NCBI GenBank assembly: GCA_029268065.1
Contig: JAJUHC010000001.1
Location: forward strand, 176,131 to 240,130
Length of the DNA: 64,000 nt
Origin: Clostridiales bacterium
GTDB lineage: Bacteria > Bacillota > Clostridia > Oscillospirales > Oscillospiraceae
Direction: 5' to 3'
Part shown: positions 50,573-58,593 of the stretch, in pieces
Numbering within the stretch: position 1 is the stretch's first letter
Layout: the number at the start of each line of letters is the position of its first letter
Program-made: the position numbers and the translations under genes
The notes under the pieces: model-generated
What the model saw: the letters and a program-made list of their open reading frames with translations, nothing else
What the model was told of the DNA's origin: nothing
Databases searched by the model: none

Positions 50573-51189
50573 GATTGCTTATCATAGGCATAACCGGCGG
50601 CACCGGCGGAGGAAAGACCACGCTCCTCAGGGAGCTTGAGTCGAGAGGCGCCTTGGCCATCGACTGCGACAGCGTATACCATGAGCTTGCCTCGGACAGC
50701 CGCGAGATGCTTTCCAAGATCGAGGGCGCTTTTCCGGGAACCGTCGTTTCCGGAAGCCTTGACCGGAAGGCGCTCGGCAAAATAGTGTTCGGCGACGAGG
50801 CGGCGCTTTTAAGGCTCAACTCAATAGCCCACAGGTATGTGCGGCGGGAGGTTGACAGAAGGCTTCGCGAAGCCGAAAGCGGCGGGAAAAAGCTCGCGGC
50901 AATCGACGCCATCGCCCTGATTGAAAGCGGCATCGCCAAAAAATGCGACGCCGTCGTGGGTGTGCTTGCCGACAGGGAAAGGCGTATCAGCCGAATAATG
51001 GCACGGGAAGGAATCGGCAGGGAATACGCCGCCATGAGGGCGGACGCCCAGAAGGGTGATGAATTCTTCATAGAAAACTGCGATTACATCCTCAGAAACG
51101 ATTATGATTCCGAAGCTGACTTTCGCCGGGATTGCGGAAAGCTTATCGATACAATTATTGAAAAGAGTGAAAAAAATGAGCATTTTTGA
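50569..51189 (+). CDS. coaE: Dephospho-CoA kinase
   Basis: 206 residues. Last step of CoA synthesis. P-loop 'IGITGGTGGGKTTLLRELE' (usually ..TGGIGSGKS..), 'IDCDSVYHEL', 'IDAIALIESGIAKKCDAVVGVLADRERRISRIMAREGI'. Somewhat divergent: the family's 'DxPLLFE' reads 'DAIALIE', so another P-loop kinase is possible. GTG start overlaps the tsaC stop (GTGA). Confidence 0.85.
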   Translation: MRLLIIGITGGTGGGKTTLLRELESRGALAIDCDSVYHELASDSREMLSKIEGAFPGTVVSGSLDRKALGKIVFGDEAALLRLNSIAHRYVRREVDRRLREAESGGKKLAAIDAIALIESGIAKKCDAVVGVLADRERRISRIMAREGIGREYAAMRADAQKGDEFFIENCDYILRNDYDSEADFRRDCGKLIDTIIEKSEKNEHF

Positions 51190-52432
51190 AGAAATGGAGT
51201 CAAATGTGAGATCGTACTGCCGGAGCTTCCCCGTTACCTTCACGCGCGCGAAGATGTCGAAGATGTACTCGGACGACGGTCGGGAGTTTCTGGACTTTTT
51301 CAACGGAGCGGGTGCGCTCAATTACGGTCACAACAACGATTATATAAAGGCAAGGATAATCGAATACATAGAGAGCGACGGCATAAGCCACGCCCTCGAT
51401 ATGCATACTGACGCTAAGAGTAAATTTCTCGAGACTTACCGAAATCTCATACTGGCCCCGGGAAAATACGATTATAAGGTGATGTTCTGCGGACCTACGG
51501 GTACGAACGCGGTTGAGGCGGCGCTCAAGCTCAGCCGTAAGGTGACGAAGAGAACCGGCGTCTTCGCCCTGACAGGCTCCTTCCACGGCATGACACTTGG
51601 CAGCCTTTCCATAACGAGCGGGAAAACGCCGCGCGCGGGCGCGGGACAGCCTCTTTACGGCACCACCTTCATTCCGCATCCGCATTTCCATCCGGAGATA
51701 GACACCATAAAGTATATGGAAGAGCTGATGTGCGACGAGTATTCCGGCGTCGAAAAGCCGGCGGCGGTATTTATTGAGACCATTCAGGCGGAGGGCGGCG
51801 TTATAATTTTAAGCGACAAATTTCTGCGCGACCTCTGCGCGCTCTGCGACAGAATGGGCGTGCTGCTTGTTGTCGACGACATCCAGGTCGGCTGCGGCAG
51901 GACGGGTAAGTTTTTCTCCTTCGAACGCGCCGGGATAGTTCCGGACATGGTGGTGCAGTCAAAGTCAATAAGCGGCTACGGGCTCCCTATGTCCCTGCTG
52001 CTTATAAAGTCCGAGCACGATATTTGGACTCCGGCGGAGCATAACGGCACCTTCAGGGGGAACCAGATGGCCTTTGTCGGAGCGACGGCGGCGCTGGAAT
52101 ACCGCGTGCAGCACGAGCTTGAGAGGAAGACCCTCGAAAACGAGGCTCTTATAAGAAAGTTCGTTGAGGAAAGGATACTGATACTCGAAAAGGACATAGA
52201 ATACCGCGGAATGGGAATGATACACGGGCTGGATTTCGGAAGGGTCAGGATAGAGAACGCCGCCGGAAAAATCGGCAGGGAGTGCTTCGAAAGAGGGCTC
52301 ATTATCGAGCGCGCGGGACGCGGCGACTGCGTCCTCAAAATCATGCCCGCGCTCACGATAAAAAGGGATGAGCTTCTGGCGGGGCTTGAAATAATCGAAA
52401 AGGCGACAAGAAAGGTGCTTTCGGGAAAATAA
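51176..52432 (+). CDS. Class III aminotransferase, diaminobutyrate aminotransferase (EctB) type
   Basis: 418 residues. PLP aminotransferase with 'FNGAGALNYGHNND', 'CGPTGTNAVEAALKLSRK', 'FHGMTLGSLSITSGK', 'VVDDIQVGCGRTGKFFSFE', PLP Lys in 'VVQSKSISGYGLPMSL', and 'EHNGTFRGNQMAFVGATAAL', all typical of 2,4-diaminobutyrate-2-oxoglutarate aminotransferases. No ectA or ectC is nearby, so ectoine synthesis is not supported; diaminobutyrate for another product, or a different omega-amino substrate, is possible. It overlaps coaE by 14 bases. Confidence 0.85.
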   Translation: MSIFEEMESNVRSYCRSFPVTFTRAKMSKMYSDDGREFLDFFNGAGALNYGHNNDYIKARIIEYIESDGISHALDMHTDAKSKFLETYRNLILAPGKYDYKVMFCGPTGTNAVEAALKLSRKVTKRTGVFALTGSFHGMTLGSLSITSGKTPRAGAGQPLYGTTFIPHPHFHPEIDTIKYMEELMCDEYSGVEKPAAVFIETIQAEGGVIILSDKFLRDLCALCDRMGVLLVVDDIQVGCGRTGKFFSFERAGIVPDMVVQSKSISGYGLPMSLLLIKSEHDIWTPAEHNGTFRGNQMAFVGATAALEYRVQHELERKTLENEALIRKFVEERILILEKDIEYRGMGMIHGLDFGRVRIENAAGKIGRECFERGLIIERAGRGDCVLKIMPALTIKRDELLAGLEIIEKATRKVLSGK

Positions 52433-52448
52433 CGGAGGGAGAGCGTTT

Positions 52449-53849
52449 ATGGCCGATACAAAAGAAAAGAACGAAAAGAAGGAAAAGCTGTTTTACAAGC
52501 AGAAAAACTCTTACGATATTTTAAGCGAGGAGGATAAAAAAGCATTGGAGGCTTACGGCGAGGATTATAAAAGGTTCCTCGACGCCGGCAAGACCGAGCG
52601 CCTCGCCGTCAAATATATCATTTCGCTTGCGGAAAAAGCGGGCTTCAAGCCCTATGTGGCAGGCTCGTCCGTCAAGGCGGGCGATAAGCTTTATTTCAAT
52701 AACCGCGGCAAGGCGCTGACGCTCGCGGTAATAGGCTCGAAGCCCTTATCCGAGGGGCTTAACATCGCGGCGGCGCATGTGGACAGCCCGAGGCTCGACC
52801 TCAAGCAGGTTCCTCTTTACGAGGAGGGCGAGATCGCGTTTTTCAAGACGCACTATTACGGCGGAATTAAGAAGTACCAGTGGGTCGCGATACCGCTCGA
52901 GCTTTACGGCACAGTCGTGCTCAAAAGCGGCAAAACCGTCGATGTCGCGATCGGAAACGAGCCGGGCGAGCCGCAGTTCTCGATAACGGACCTTCTTCCG
53001 CATCTCTCGGGCGAGCAGATGAAAAAGACCCTCGCGGACGGAATAACGGGCGAGGGGCTGAATATACTCGCGGGAAGCGTTCCGGATAAGGAGAGCGAGG
53101 GCACAGACCGCGTCAAAATCACGCTGCTGGAGATACTGAACAAAAAATACGGCATGGTGGAGGAGGATTTCCTCTCAGCTGAATTCGAGGCGGTCCCCGC
53201 CTTCAACGCAGTCGACATAGGACTTGACCGCAGCATGATCGGCGCATACGGTCAGGACGACCGCTCCTGCGTATACGCCGAGGTGGCTGCGATGCTTGAG
53301 CTTGAAAAATGCGAAAAGACCGCCGTCTGCCTCATCGCGGACAAGGAGGAGGTCGGCTCGGACGGCGTTTCGGGAATGAAGTCGAGGAGCTTCGAGCGCT
53401 TTGTAAGATCGCTCTGCGACACCCAGGGCGTGAGGATGGAGGACTGCTTCGCCAATTCCTTCTGCCTTTCTGCGGACGTCTGCAACGCCTTCGACCCGAA
53501 CTACCCGGAGGTCTCCGAAAAGCGCAACAGCGCGAAGCTGAATTACGGCGTATGCCTTTTGAAGTTCACAGGCTCGAGGGGCAAATCAGGCTCAAGCGAC
53601 GCCTCGGCGGAAACCGTAGGAAAGCTCCGTTCGCTTTTCGATAGAAACGGAGTGGTCTGGCAGATGGGCGAGCTCGGCAAGGTCGATCAGGGCGGCGGCG
53701 GCACTGTCGCGCTTCTGATGGCAAACCGAGATATCGAAACGATAGATGCGGGCGTGCCGGTGCTTTCGATGCATTCGCCCTTCGAGGTGGTGTCGAAGGC
53801 TGACTGCTACATGACCTATAAGGCGGTCAGGGCGGTTTACAACTCTTAA
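52449..53849 (+). CDS. M18 family zinc aminopeptidase
   Basis: 466 residues. Dinuclear-zinc ligands appear in the family order: 'AAHVDSPRLDLK', 'GQDDRSCVYAE', 'DKEEVGSDGVSGM', 'LSADVCNAFDPNY', and near the C-terminus 'VLSMHSPFEVVSKAD'. It removes acidic or neutral N-terminal residues from peptides in the cytoplasm. SD GGAGGGAG. Its 3' end carries an inverted copy of the mobile-like element. Confidence 0.95.
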   Translation: MADTKEKNEKKEKLFYKQKNSYDILSEEDKKALEAYGEDYKRFLDAGKTERLAVKYIISLAEKAGFKPYVAGSSVKAGDKLYFNNRGKALTLAVIGSKPLSEGLNIAAAHVDSPRLDLKQVPLYEEGEIAFFKTHYYGGIKKYQWVAIPLELYGTVVLKSGKTVDVAIGNEPGEPQFSITDLLPHLSGEQMKKTLADGITGEGLNILAGSVPDKESEGTDRVKITLLEILNKKYGMVEEDFLSAEFEAVPAFNAVDIGLDRSMIGAYGQDDRSCVYAEVAAMLELEKCEKTAVCLIADKEEVGSDGVSGMKSRSFERFVRSLCDTQGVRMEDCFANSFCLSADVCNAFDPNYPEVSEKRNSAKLNYGVCLLKFTGSRGKSGSSDASAETVGKLRSLFDRNGVVWQMGELGKVDQGGGGTVALLMANRDIETIDAGVPVLSMHSPFEVVSKADCYMTYKAVRAVYNS

Positions 53850-53852
53850 AAT
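53846..53852. repeat. 7-bp direct repeat flanking element copy 4 (left)
   Basis: TTAAAAT, repeated exactly at 54045-54051 on the other side of the element. Confidence 0.7.
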
Positions 53853-54044
53853 GAGCGTGTCGAAAAAGTCTTTCGACACGCTTCCAGGGGGTATCCAATA
53901 CCCCCTGGATACGCGGCTGAAGCCGCGATACCCCCGGTCGCGCACAATTGCGCGGGATAGTGTATTTTTCCGGCGTACACGCCGCCGGAAAAATAGTTTT
54001 ATACTGTTATTGCATCTTTTGCTCTCAGGATTTTTGACAGTCTG
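53853..54044 (-). mobile_element. Hairpin-chain element, copy 4 (192 bp, inverted)
   Basis: Reverse-complement orientation of copies 1-3, reading GAGCGTGTCGAAAA... to ...TTTTGACAGTCT-G. Same module order, with the GCGGCTTCAGCCGC form of the third hairpin. Bounded by the direct repeat TTAAAAT (53846-53852, 54045-54051), consistent with a 7-bp target duplication, three bases after the M18 peptidase stop. Confidence 0.88.
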
Positions 54045-54062
54045 TTAAAATTTCATAAAATC

Positions 54063-54100
54063 AAATCCCCCTGCCGATAATAAGACGGACGGGGGGATTT
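54063..54100 (+). terminator. Terminator of the prfA-M18 operon
   Basis: AAATCCCCC pairs with GGGGGATTT, followed by T residues. Confidence 0.8.
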
Positions 54101-54110
54101 TTTATGGACT

Positions 54111-54136
54111 TAATCCCCCGTAAGGTTTGGGGGGAT
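54111..54136 (+). promoter_or_regulatory. Hairpin covering the tepA ribosome-binding site
   Basis: ATCCCCC pairs with GGGGGAT; the second arm is the Shine-Dalgarno of the next gene, six bases before its ATG, so translation may depend on opening this stem. Confidence 0.45.
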
Positions 54137-54141
54137 CATTT

Positions 54142-54891
54142 ATGCCAGAAAACGAAAAGAAGGAAAGCAAAGACATATACGACAAAGAACAGATTACGGA
54201 GATGGGCTCCGCCACAGTGCGCTCCGAGAAGGGCCTTATCCACTGCCTTACCATAGTGGGGCAGGTGGAGGGTCACCAGATGCTGCCGGAAAACAACAAG
54301 TCTACCAAGTACGAGCATGTACTGCCGCAGCTCGCGGCTATCGAGGAGAGCACGGAAATAGACGCCCTGCTCATACTGCTGAACACTATGGGCGGCGACA
54401 TAGAGGCGGGACTTGCGATAGCCGAAATGATAGCCAGCATGAAAAAACCGACGGCATCGCTGGTTTTGGGAGGCGGCCATTCCATCGGCGTGCCGCTCGC
54501 GGTGGCTGCAAAGAAATCCTTCATAGCTTCATCCGCCGCCATGACGCTGCATCCGGTGAGGCTGACGGGCGTGGTCATCGGCGTGCCCCAGACATATGAG
54601 TACCTCGCCAAGGTGCAGGAACGCATCGTTCAGTTCATAACGCAGAATTCAAGGATAACAAAGGAAAAGCTCATCGAGCTGATGATGAGGACCGGGGAAA
54701 TAGCGGCAGACGTCGGAAGCATCATATACGGCGAGGAAGCCGTTAAGATTGGGCTTATCGACGCTCTCGGCGGGCTTTCGGACGCGCTTGAATACCTGCA
54801 CGCGGAGGTGAGAAGCAAGAAGGAAGCGCAAGGGGACAGTTTGAAGATGAAGAGTGACGGAGAAATGCAGGATACAATAAATCCGTCGTAA
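54142..54891 (+). CDS. tepA: TepA / ClpP-like S14-family serine protease
   Basis: 249 residues. ClpP/crotonase fold: 'LLILLNTMGGDIEAGLAIAEMI', nucleophile Ser in 'LGGGHSIGVPLAVAAKKSF', and His in 'MTLHPVRLTGVVIG'. This matches TepA (YmfB), a ClpP-like cytoplasmic protein once linked to protein export and spore development in Bacillus. SD GGGGGGA; ATG 54142 is chosen over the open frame from 54127. Single gene with terminators on both sides. Confidence 0.9.
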   Translation: MPENEKKESKDIYDKEQITEMGSATVRSEKGLIHCLTIVGQVEGHQMLPENNKSTKYEHVLPQLAAIEESTEIDALLILLNTMGGDIEAGLAIAEMIASMKKPTASLVLGGGHSIGVPLAVAAKKSFIASSAAMTLHPVRLTGVVIGVPQTYEYLAKVQERIVQFITQNSRITKEKLIELMMRTGEIAADVGSIIYGEEAVKIGLIDALGGLSDALEYLHAEVRSKKEAQGDSLKMKSDGEMQDTINPS

Positions 54892-54953
54892 AACGAGGGC
54901 GGAAAGAATAAATTCCTCTGGCCTGAGCACGCCGGAATCATACTCATAATAGC

Positions 54954-55002
54954 GTTCAACCCGTAAAAAGCACGCAGTCGGCATGCTTTTTACGGGTTGA
55001 AC
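54954..55002. terminator. Long bidirectional terminator between tepA and rpsR
   Basis: A perfect 19-base stem, GTTCAACCCGTAAAAAGCA with its complement, lies between convergent genes. A and T runs inside the stem allow use on both strands. Confidence 0.85.
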
Positions 55003-55038
55003 ATAAGCGCCGGACAAAACGGGCGCTTAAATTAAGGC

Positions 55039-55299
55039 TCAGTCCGTTACATAGGGGAGCAGGGCTATCTGTCTTGCTCTCTTTATAGCTTCGGTCAGCT
55101 CGCGCTGATGCATGGCGCAGGTGCCGGTGGCTCTGCGGGGCAGTATCTTGCTGCGCTCGGAGAGGAAGCGGCGAAGCTTGGCCGTGTCTTTGTAATCTAT
55201 ATACTGGGACTTCTCCGCGCAGAAGGCGCAGACCTTTCTGCGCTTGCGGTTTCCGCCGCGGGGCGATTTCGAGTCCTTCATTTCCTTGTCAAATGCCAT
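55039..55299 (-). CDS. rpsR: 30S ribosomal protein S18
   Basis: 86 residues; core '[51 protein letters not shown]'. N-terminal 'CAFC' and the later 'CAMH' could form a CxxC...CxxH zinc site, as in zinc-containing (C+) S18 variants. S18 pairs with S6 on the platform of the 30S subunit. Confidence 0.97.
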   Translation of the reverse strand: MAFDKEMKDSKSPRGGNRKRRKVCAFCAEKSQYIDYKDTAKLRRFLSERSKILPRRATGTCAMHQRELTEAIKRARQIALLPYVTD

Positions 55300-55336
55300 A
55301 TCTGTAACCTCCTATCATTGAGTAGTGTAAAAACGC

Positions 55337-55780
55337 TTAAAACGGAAGGTCGCCGTCGTCGTCAAGCTCGGCGAAACCTGAGGAGTCGGAATCAAAGGGT
55401 GTCTGCTGGCCGAAGGAGCCGCCGCTCTGGTAACCTGAGCCGCCGTCCTCGCGGGACTTTTTGCTCTCCGCAAAGTAGACGCTGTCGGCCACGACTTCCG
55501 CGGTTCTGCGCTTGCCGCCCTCCTTGTCGGTCCACTCGCGTATCTGGAGCCGTCCCGTAACGGCCGCAAGCTGCCCCTTGAAAAAGTATTTTGACACGAA
55601 CTCCGCGGTCTGCCTCCAAGCCACGACGTCAATAAAGTCCGTCTGCTTCTCGCCGCCATCTCGTGAGGAAAAGTCCCTGTCTACGGCGAGCGTGAAGCCG
55701 ACGACCGAAATTCCGGCCGGTGTTTTGCGAAGCTCCGGGTCTCTTGTAAGCCTGCCCATGAGAACAACCTGATTCAGCAT
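55337..55780 (-). CDS. ssb: Single-stranded DNA-binding protein
   Basis: 147 residues. OB fold 'MLNQVVLMGRLTRDPELRKTPAGISVVGFTLAVDRDF' and 'FIDVVAWRQTAEFVSKYFFKGQLAAVTGRLQ', a Gly/Ser-rich linker, and the acidic partner-binding tip 'DDDGDLPF'. Located in the classic rpsF-ssb-rpsR operon. Confidence 0.98.
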   Translation of the reverse strand: MLNQVVLMGRLTRDPELRKTPAGISVVGFTLAVDRDFSSRDGGEKQTDFIDVVAWRQTAEFVSKYFFKGQLAAVTGRLQIREWTDKEGGKRRTAEVVADSVYFAESKKSREDGGSGYQSGGSFGQQTPFDSDSSGFAELDDDGDLPF

Positions 55781-55793
55781 GGTTCCTTACCTC

Positions 55794-56090
55794 CTAGTTC
55801 CCGGAAACGGTCACAAGAGAGCGCATTACGCCCTCGGTTATTCCAAGTACACGCTGGAGTTCGGCGGGGAAGTCGGGAGCGGACGTGAACTTGACGAGAA
55901 CATAGTAGCCCTCGGCCATGTCGTTGATCAGATAAGCAAGACGGCGCTTGCCCATCTCCTCAAGCGAAATGACAGTCCCGTTCGCTTCGATGAGCGCTTT
56001 GAACTTCTCTACGACTGCCTTTATATCCTCTTCGCTCTTTGTGGCGTCGATGATATACATGACCTCGTAATTGGCTGTGGTTTTTGCCAT
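55794..56090 (-). CDS. rpsF: 30S ribosomal protein S6
   Basis: 98 residues; 'YEVMYIIDATKSEEDIKAVVEKFKALI', 'GKRRLAYLINDMAEGYYVLVKF'. ATG 56090 follows AGGAGGTG; the open frame to 56135 is leader. First gene of rpsF-ssb-rpsR. Confidence 0.97.
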   Translation of the reverse strand: MAKTTANYEVMYIIDATKSEEDIKAVVEKFKALIEANGTVISLEEMGKRRLAYLINDMAEGYYVLVKFTSAPDFPAELQRVLGITEGVMRSLVTVSGN

Positions 56091-56118
56091 ATCTTTTGCA
56101 CCTCCTTCTGGACATAAG

Positions 56119-56159
56119 GCCCGCAGTGCGGGCAAGGATTAAAACGGGCACACTGCCCG
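56119..56159 (-). promoter_or_regulatory. rpsF leader with alternative hairpins
   Basis: Two GC stems follow each other on the minus strand: CGGGCA/TGCCCG (56159-56145) followed by TTTT, and GCCCGCA/TGCGGGC (56133-56119) before the SD. The upstream GCGGGCA can also pair with the downstream TGCCCGC, so the two folds exclude each other, as in autoregulated ribosomal leaders. Confidence 0.5.
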
Positions 56160-56169
56160 CAGTTTAATT

Positions 56170-56198
56170 AGTCTACCACTTGCATATTTGTTTGTCAA
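56170..56198 (-). promoter_or_regulatory. Promoter of rpsF-ssb-rpsR
   Basis: Minus strand TTGACA (56198-56193), 17-base spacer, TAGACT (56175-56170). Confidence 0.75.
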
Positions 56199-56294
56199 CC
56201 AAAAAATACGATGAAAATGCTTTGCCTTGCAGACTTAATATATCAGATTGAGCCGGCAAAGCGTCGGCCTGCGAACTCTTTACCGTCAATCGTC

Positions 56295-57164
56295 TTACAG
56301 CGACAAGGCCTTCCTTTTAATGTATTCACGGAGCCAGGAGCCCGTTTCCCCGTTTTCGAGCGCGAAGTCTATCGTAGCCTCGAGGAAGCCCTTCAGATTC
56401 CCCGTATCGTAGCGGACCCCTTCAAACTCTACGGCGACCATAGGCGCCTTGCGGCAAAGCTCCTTCAGAGCGTCCGTCAGCTGTATCTCGCCGCCCGCGC
56501 CGGGAAGGGTCCTGTCGATTATGTCAAAAACGTCGGGTGTGAGGATGTATCGCCCGAGTATCGGGTAATTCGAGAATCTGTCCTCAAACTTAGGCTTTTC
56601 AACCATGTCGGTGACCTTGAAAATGTTGTTTTCGAGAGCCTCCATCTTGAGCGATGAGTATTTGACGATAAGCTCGTCCGAAACGGGCTGGGTGCCAACA
56701 GCCGCAGCGCCGTATTTTTCCGCCGCGTCTATGAGCTGCTTTGTCACGGGCACCTTCGACATCATAACGTCGTCTCCGAGGAGCACGGCGAAGGGCTCGT
56801 CCCCGACGAAGGTGCGCGCGCGTCCTATCGCGTGCCCCAGACCCTTGGTTTCCTTCTGACGAAGAAAGTATATGTTCGCAAGGTTTGAGGACAGCCTGAC
56901 GGATTCGAGCAGAGAGTTCTTCTTATCCGCCTCAAGGCGTGTTTCAATCTCGGGGCAGAAGTCGAAATGGTCCTCCATGGCGCCTTTGCCGCGGTTTGTT
57001 ATTATAAGTATATCCTCGATGCCGGAGGCGACTGCCTCCTCGACGATGTATTGAATAACGGGTCTGTCCACAAGAGGGAGCATTTCCTTTGGTATCGCCT
57101 TCGTCGCGGGGAGCATGCGGCTGCCGATTCCCGCCGCGGGTATGACGGCTTTTCTGACTTTCAT
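56295..57164 (-). CDS. galU: UTP-glucose-1-phosphate uridylyltransferase
   Basis: 289 residues. Makes UDP-glucose for wall polymers and glycolipids. 'AVIPAAGIGSRMLPATKAIPKEMLPLVDRPVIQYIVEEA' nucleotide-binding start, 'GLGHAIGRA', 'VLLGDDVM', 'MVEKPK', and 'LGRYILTPDVFDII'. SD CAGGAGG. It begins 16 bases after queT, so the two may be cotranscribed. Confidence 0.96.
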   Translation of the reverse strand: MKVRKAVIPAAGIGSRMLPATKAIPKEMLPLVDRPVIQYIVEEAVASGIEDILIITNRGKGAMEDHFDFCPEIETRLEADKKNSLLESVRLSSNLANIYFLRQKETKGLGHAIGRARTFVGDEPFAVLLGDDVMMSKVPVTKQLIDAAEKYGAAAVGTQPVSDELIVKYSSLKMEALENNIFKVTDMVEKPKFEDRFSNYPILGRYILTPDVFDIIDRTLPGAGGEIQLTDALKELCRKAPMVAVEFEGVRYDTGNLKGFLEATIDFALENGETGSWLREYIKRKALSL

Positions 57165-57180
57165 TGGTATCCTCCTGATT

Positions 57181-57681
57181 TCAGGTGAATTTGTTAATAA
57201 GCTCGTTGAAGAGTTTGTTTTTGGGAAGAAGGTAGAGGAGCGGGAGCCCCAGAAGGTACATGACGCCGAACTCGGTAACGCCTATCTGCAGGGCGTTCGC
57301 CGCGAAGCCTTCCCAGAAGACGGCGGGGGTTGCGGAGAAGGAAATGACGGCGCCGACCACAACGGCATTGAAGATAACGACTGGGGCGAGCGCCAGCGGG
57401 CGTATGCGGATCCTGGACGTGCAGAACGCCGCCGCAAGGGTGGCGAGGGATCCGAACACGATGTCGGGCAGCCCGTAGCCGCCGAAAAGATTCGCGAGGG
57501 CGCAGCCTACGAAAAGTCCCCAGGAGGTGAAGGGCAGAAAGAAGGGGAGAATGCAGAGGACTTCAGAGACGCGAAACTGCAGGGGACCGTAGCTGACGGG
57601 CGAGAGCGCTACCGTGAGCGCCGCATAGAGCGCGCCGATAAGCGCCGCAAAGATGAGCTTGCGAAGGGATAGGTTTTTCAA
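57181..57681 (-). CDS. queT: Queuosine-precursor ECF transporter QueT
   Basis: 166 residues, five to six membrane helices; 'GALYAALTVALSPVSYGPLQFRVSEVLCILPFF', 'GCALANLFGGYGLPDIVFGSLATLAA', typical of QueT (DUF988) S components importing a queuine/preQ precursor. GTG 57690 is in contact with its own SD, whereas TTG 57681 lies eight bases after GGAG, so the shorter form is used. Adjacent queH and a possible preQ1-type leader support the substrate. Confidence 0.9.
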   Translation of the reverse strand: MKNLSLRKLIFAALIGALYAALTVALSPVSYGPLQFRVSEVLCILPFFLPFTSWGLFVGCALANLFGGYGLPDIVFGSLATLAAAFCTSRIRIRPLALAPVVIFNAVVVGAVISFSATPAVFWEGFAANALQIGVTEFGVMYLLGLPLLYLLPKNKLFNELINKFT

Positions 57682-57699
57682 TTTTTTCACTCCATTTTT

Positions 57700-57745
57700 T
57701 TATTTTTAAGGCTTTCGCCTTCCGGCAGGGTTATGGCACCTGTCG
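57700..57745 (-). promoter_or_regulatory. Possible preQ1-type riboswitch before queT
   Basis: Minus strand: CAGG-TGCCATAAC-CCTG hairpin (57742-57726) resembling the short preQ1-I (type II) loop G-C-x-x-TAACC, then a small AAGGC/GCCTT hairpin and an A-rich tail leading into the SD. The loop match is partial, so this rests mainly on the gene context. Confidence 0.45.
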
Positions 57746-57826
57746 TTATTTTTGTTGTAAAGCGAAGGTAATATGTAGGCGGCCAGGGCCCCGCACAGCG
57801 GGCGATCCTGCCGCGGTACATAAATC

Positions 57827-58429
57827 TCACACATCAGAGCTCAGGCTGTAAGCACATCCGCAGTAATGCTGACGGTAGATACCAAACATTTTGCAAAGCT
57901 CTATCGAGCGCTGGTAGCCGCCGCGCTTTTTGAAGTCCGAATACAGATAAGGTATTGCATACCTTTCGCTCATGGCTTTTCCAATTTCGTTTATCACTTC
58001 CGCGTTTTTGCGAGGCCCGACAGTAAGCGTCGTCGTGAAGTAGTCGAAGCCGCCCTCTTTTGCGGTTCTTGCCGCCTCGTTAAGACGAAGCTTAAAGCAT
58101 TCGGAGCAGCGCAGGCCGCCCTCAGGCTCGTTTTCGAGCCCTTTCGCGCTTTCATAAAAGGCGCCGGGGGAGTATTCGCCCGCGATAAGAGCGACGGGAT
58201 TCCCGGTCTCAAGCAGGGAAAGCAGCCTTTCAAGTTCGGTCAGGCGCTTTTCATACTCCCCGGCGGGGTGTATGTTCGGATTATAGTAAAACAGCGTTAT
58301 CTCGAAATGCCGGGAGAGGTATTCGAGCACATAGCTTGCGCAGGGCGCGCAGCAGGCGTGAAGCAGCAGCCTCGGAGACCGCCCGCCGAGAGAGGAGATG
58401 ATATTCTCGGTTTCCTTCTGATAATTCAC
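57827..58429 (-). CDS. queH: Epoxyqueuosine reductase QueH
   Basis: 200 residues. 'LLHACCAPCASYVLEYL' and 'GGLRCSECFKLRL' supply the vicinal and CxxC cysteines, with 'YFTTTLTVGPRKNAEVINEIG' and a C-terminal 'YRQHYCGCAYS' that are diagnostic of QueH (DUF208). It performs the last step to queuosine in tRNA wobble position 34, replacing the cobalamin enzyme QueG. GTG start after an AGGTGA Shine-Dalgarno. Confidence 0.95.
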   Translation of the reverse strand: MNYQKETENIISSLGGRSPRLLLHACCAPCASYVLEYLSRHFEITLFYYNPNIHPAGEYEKRLTELERLLSLLETGNPVALIAGEYSPGAFYESAKGLENEPEGGLRCSECFKLRLNEAARTAKEGGFDYFTTTLTVGPRKNAEVINEIGKAMSERYAIPYLYSDFKKRGGYQRSIELCKMFGIYRQHYCGCAYSLSSDV

Positions 58430-58593
58430 TTCGCTTCACCTAAAACATTATATTATAACCTTCCGCGCCGTTTTGCAAGAGAAAACATCAACAAATGAGC
58501 CGAATCGGAGAAATCAATAAAAATGAGCACCGGGCAATCAAGCGGAAGTTTTTTTATTGAAAACGACTCATATAATGCGTTGAGGTGATGAAT

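Noticed and set aside
51176..52432. Ectoine biosynthesis locus
   Set aside because: Only the aminotransferase resembles the pathway; ectA and ectC are absent from the neighbourhood.
19296..54044. Hairpin-rich repeats as a CRISPR array
   Set aside because: The copies are dispersed over 35 kb, are 192-297 bp long and have no regular spacers or cas genes.
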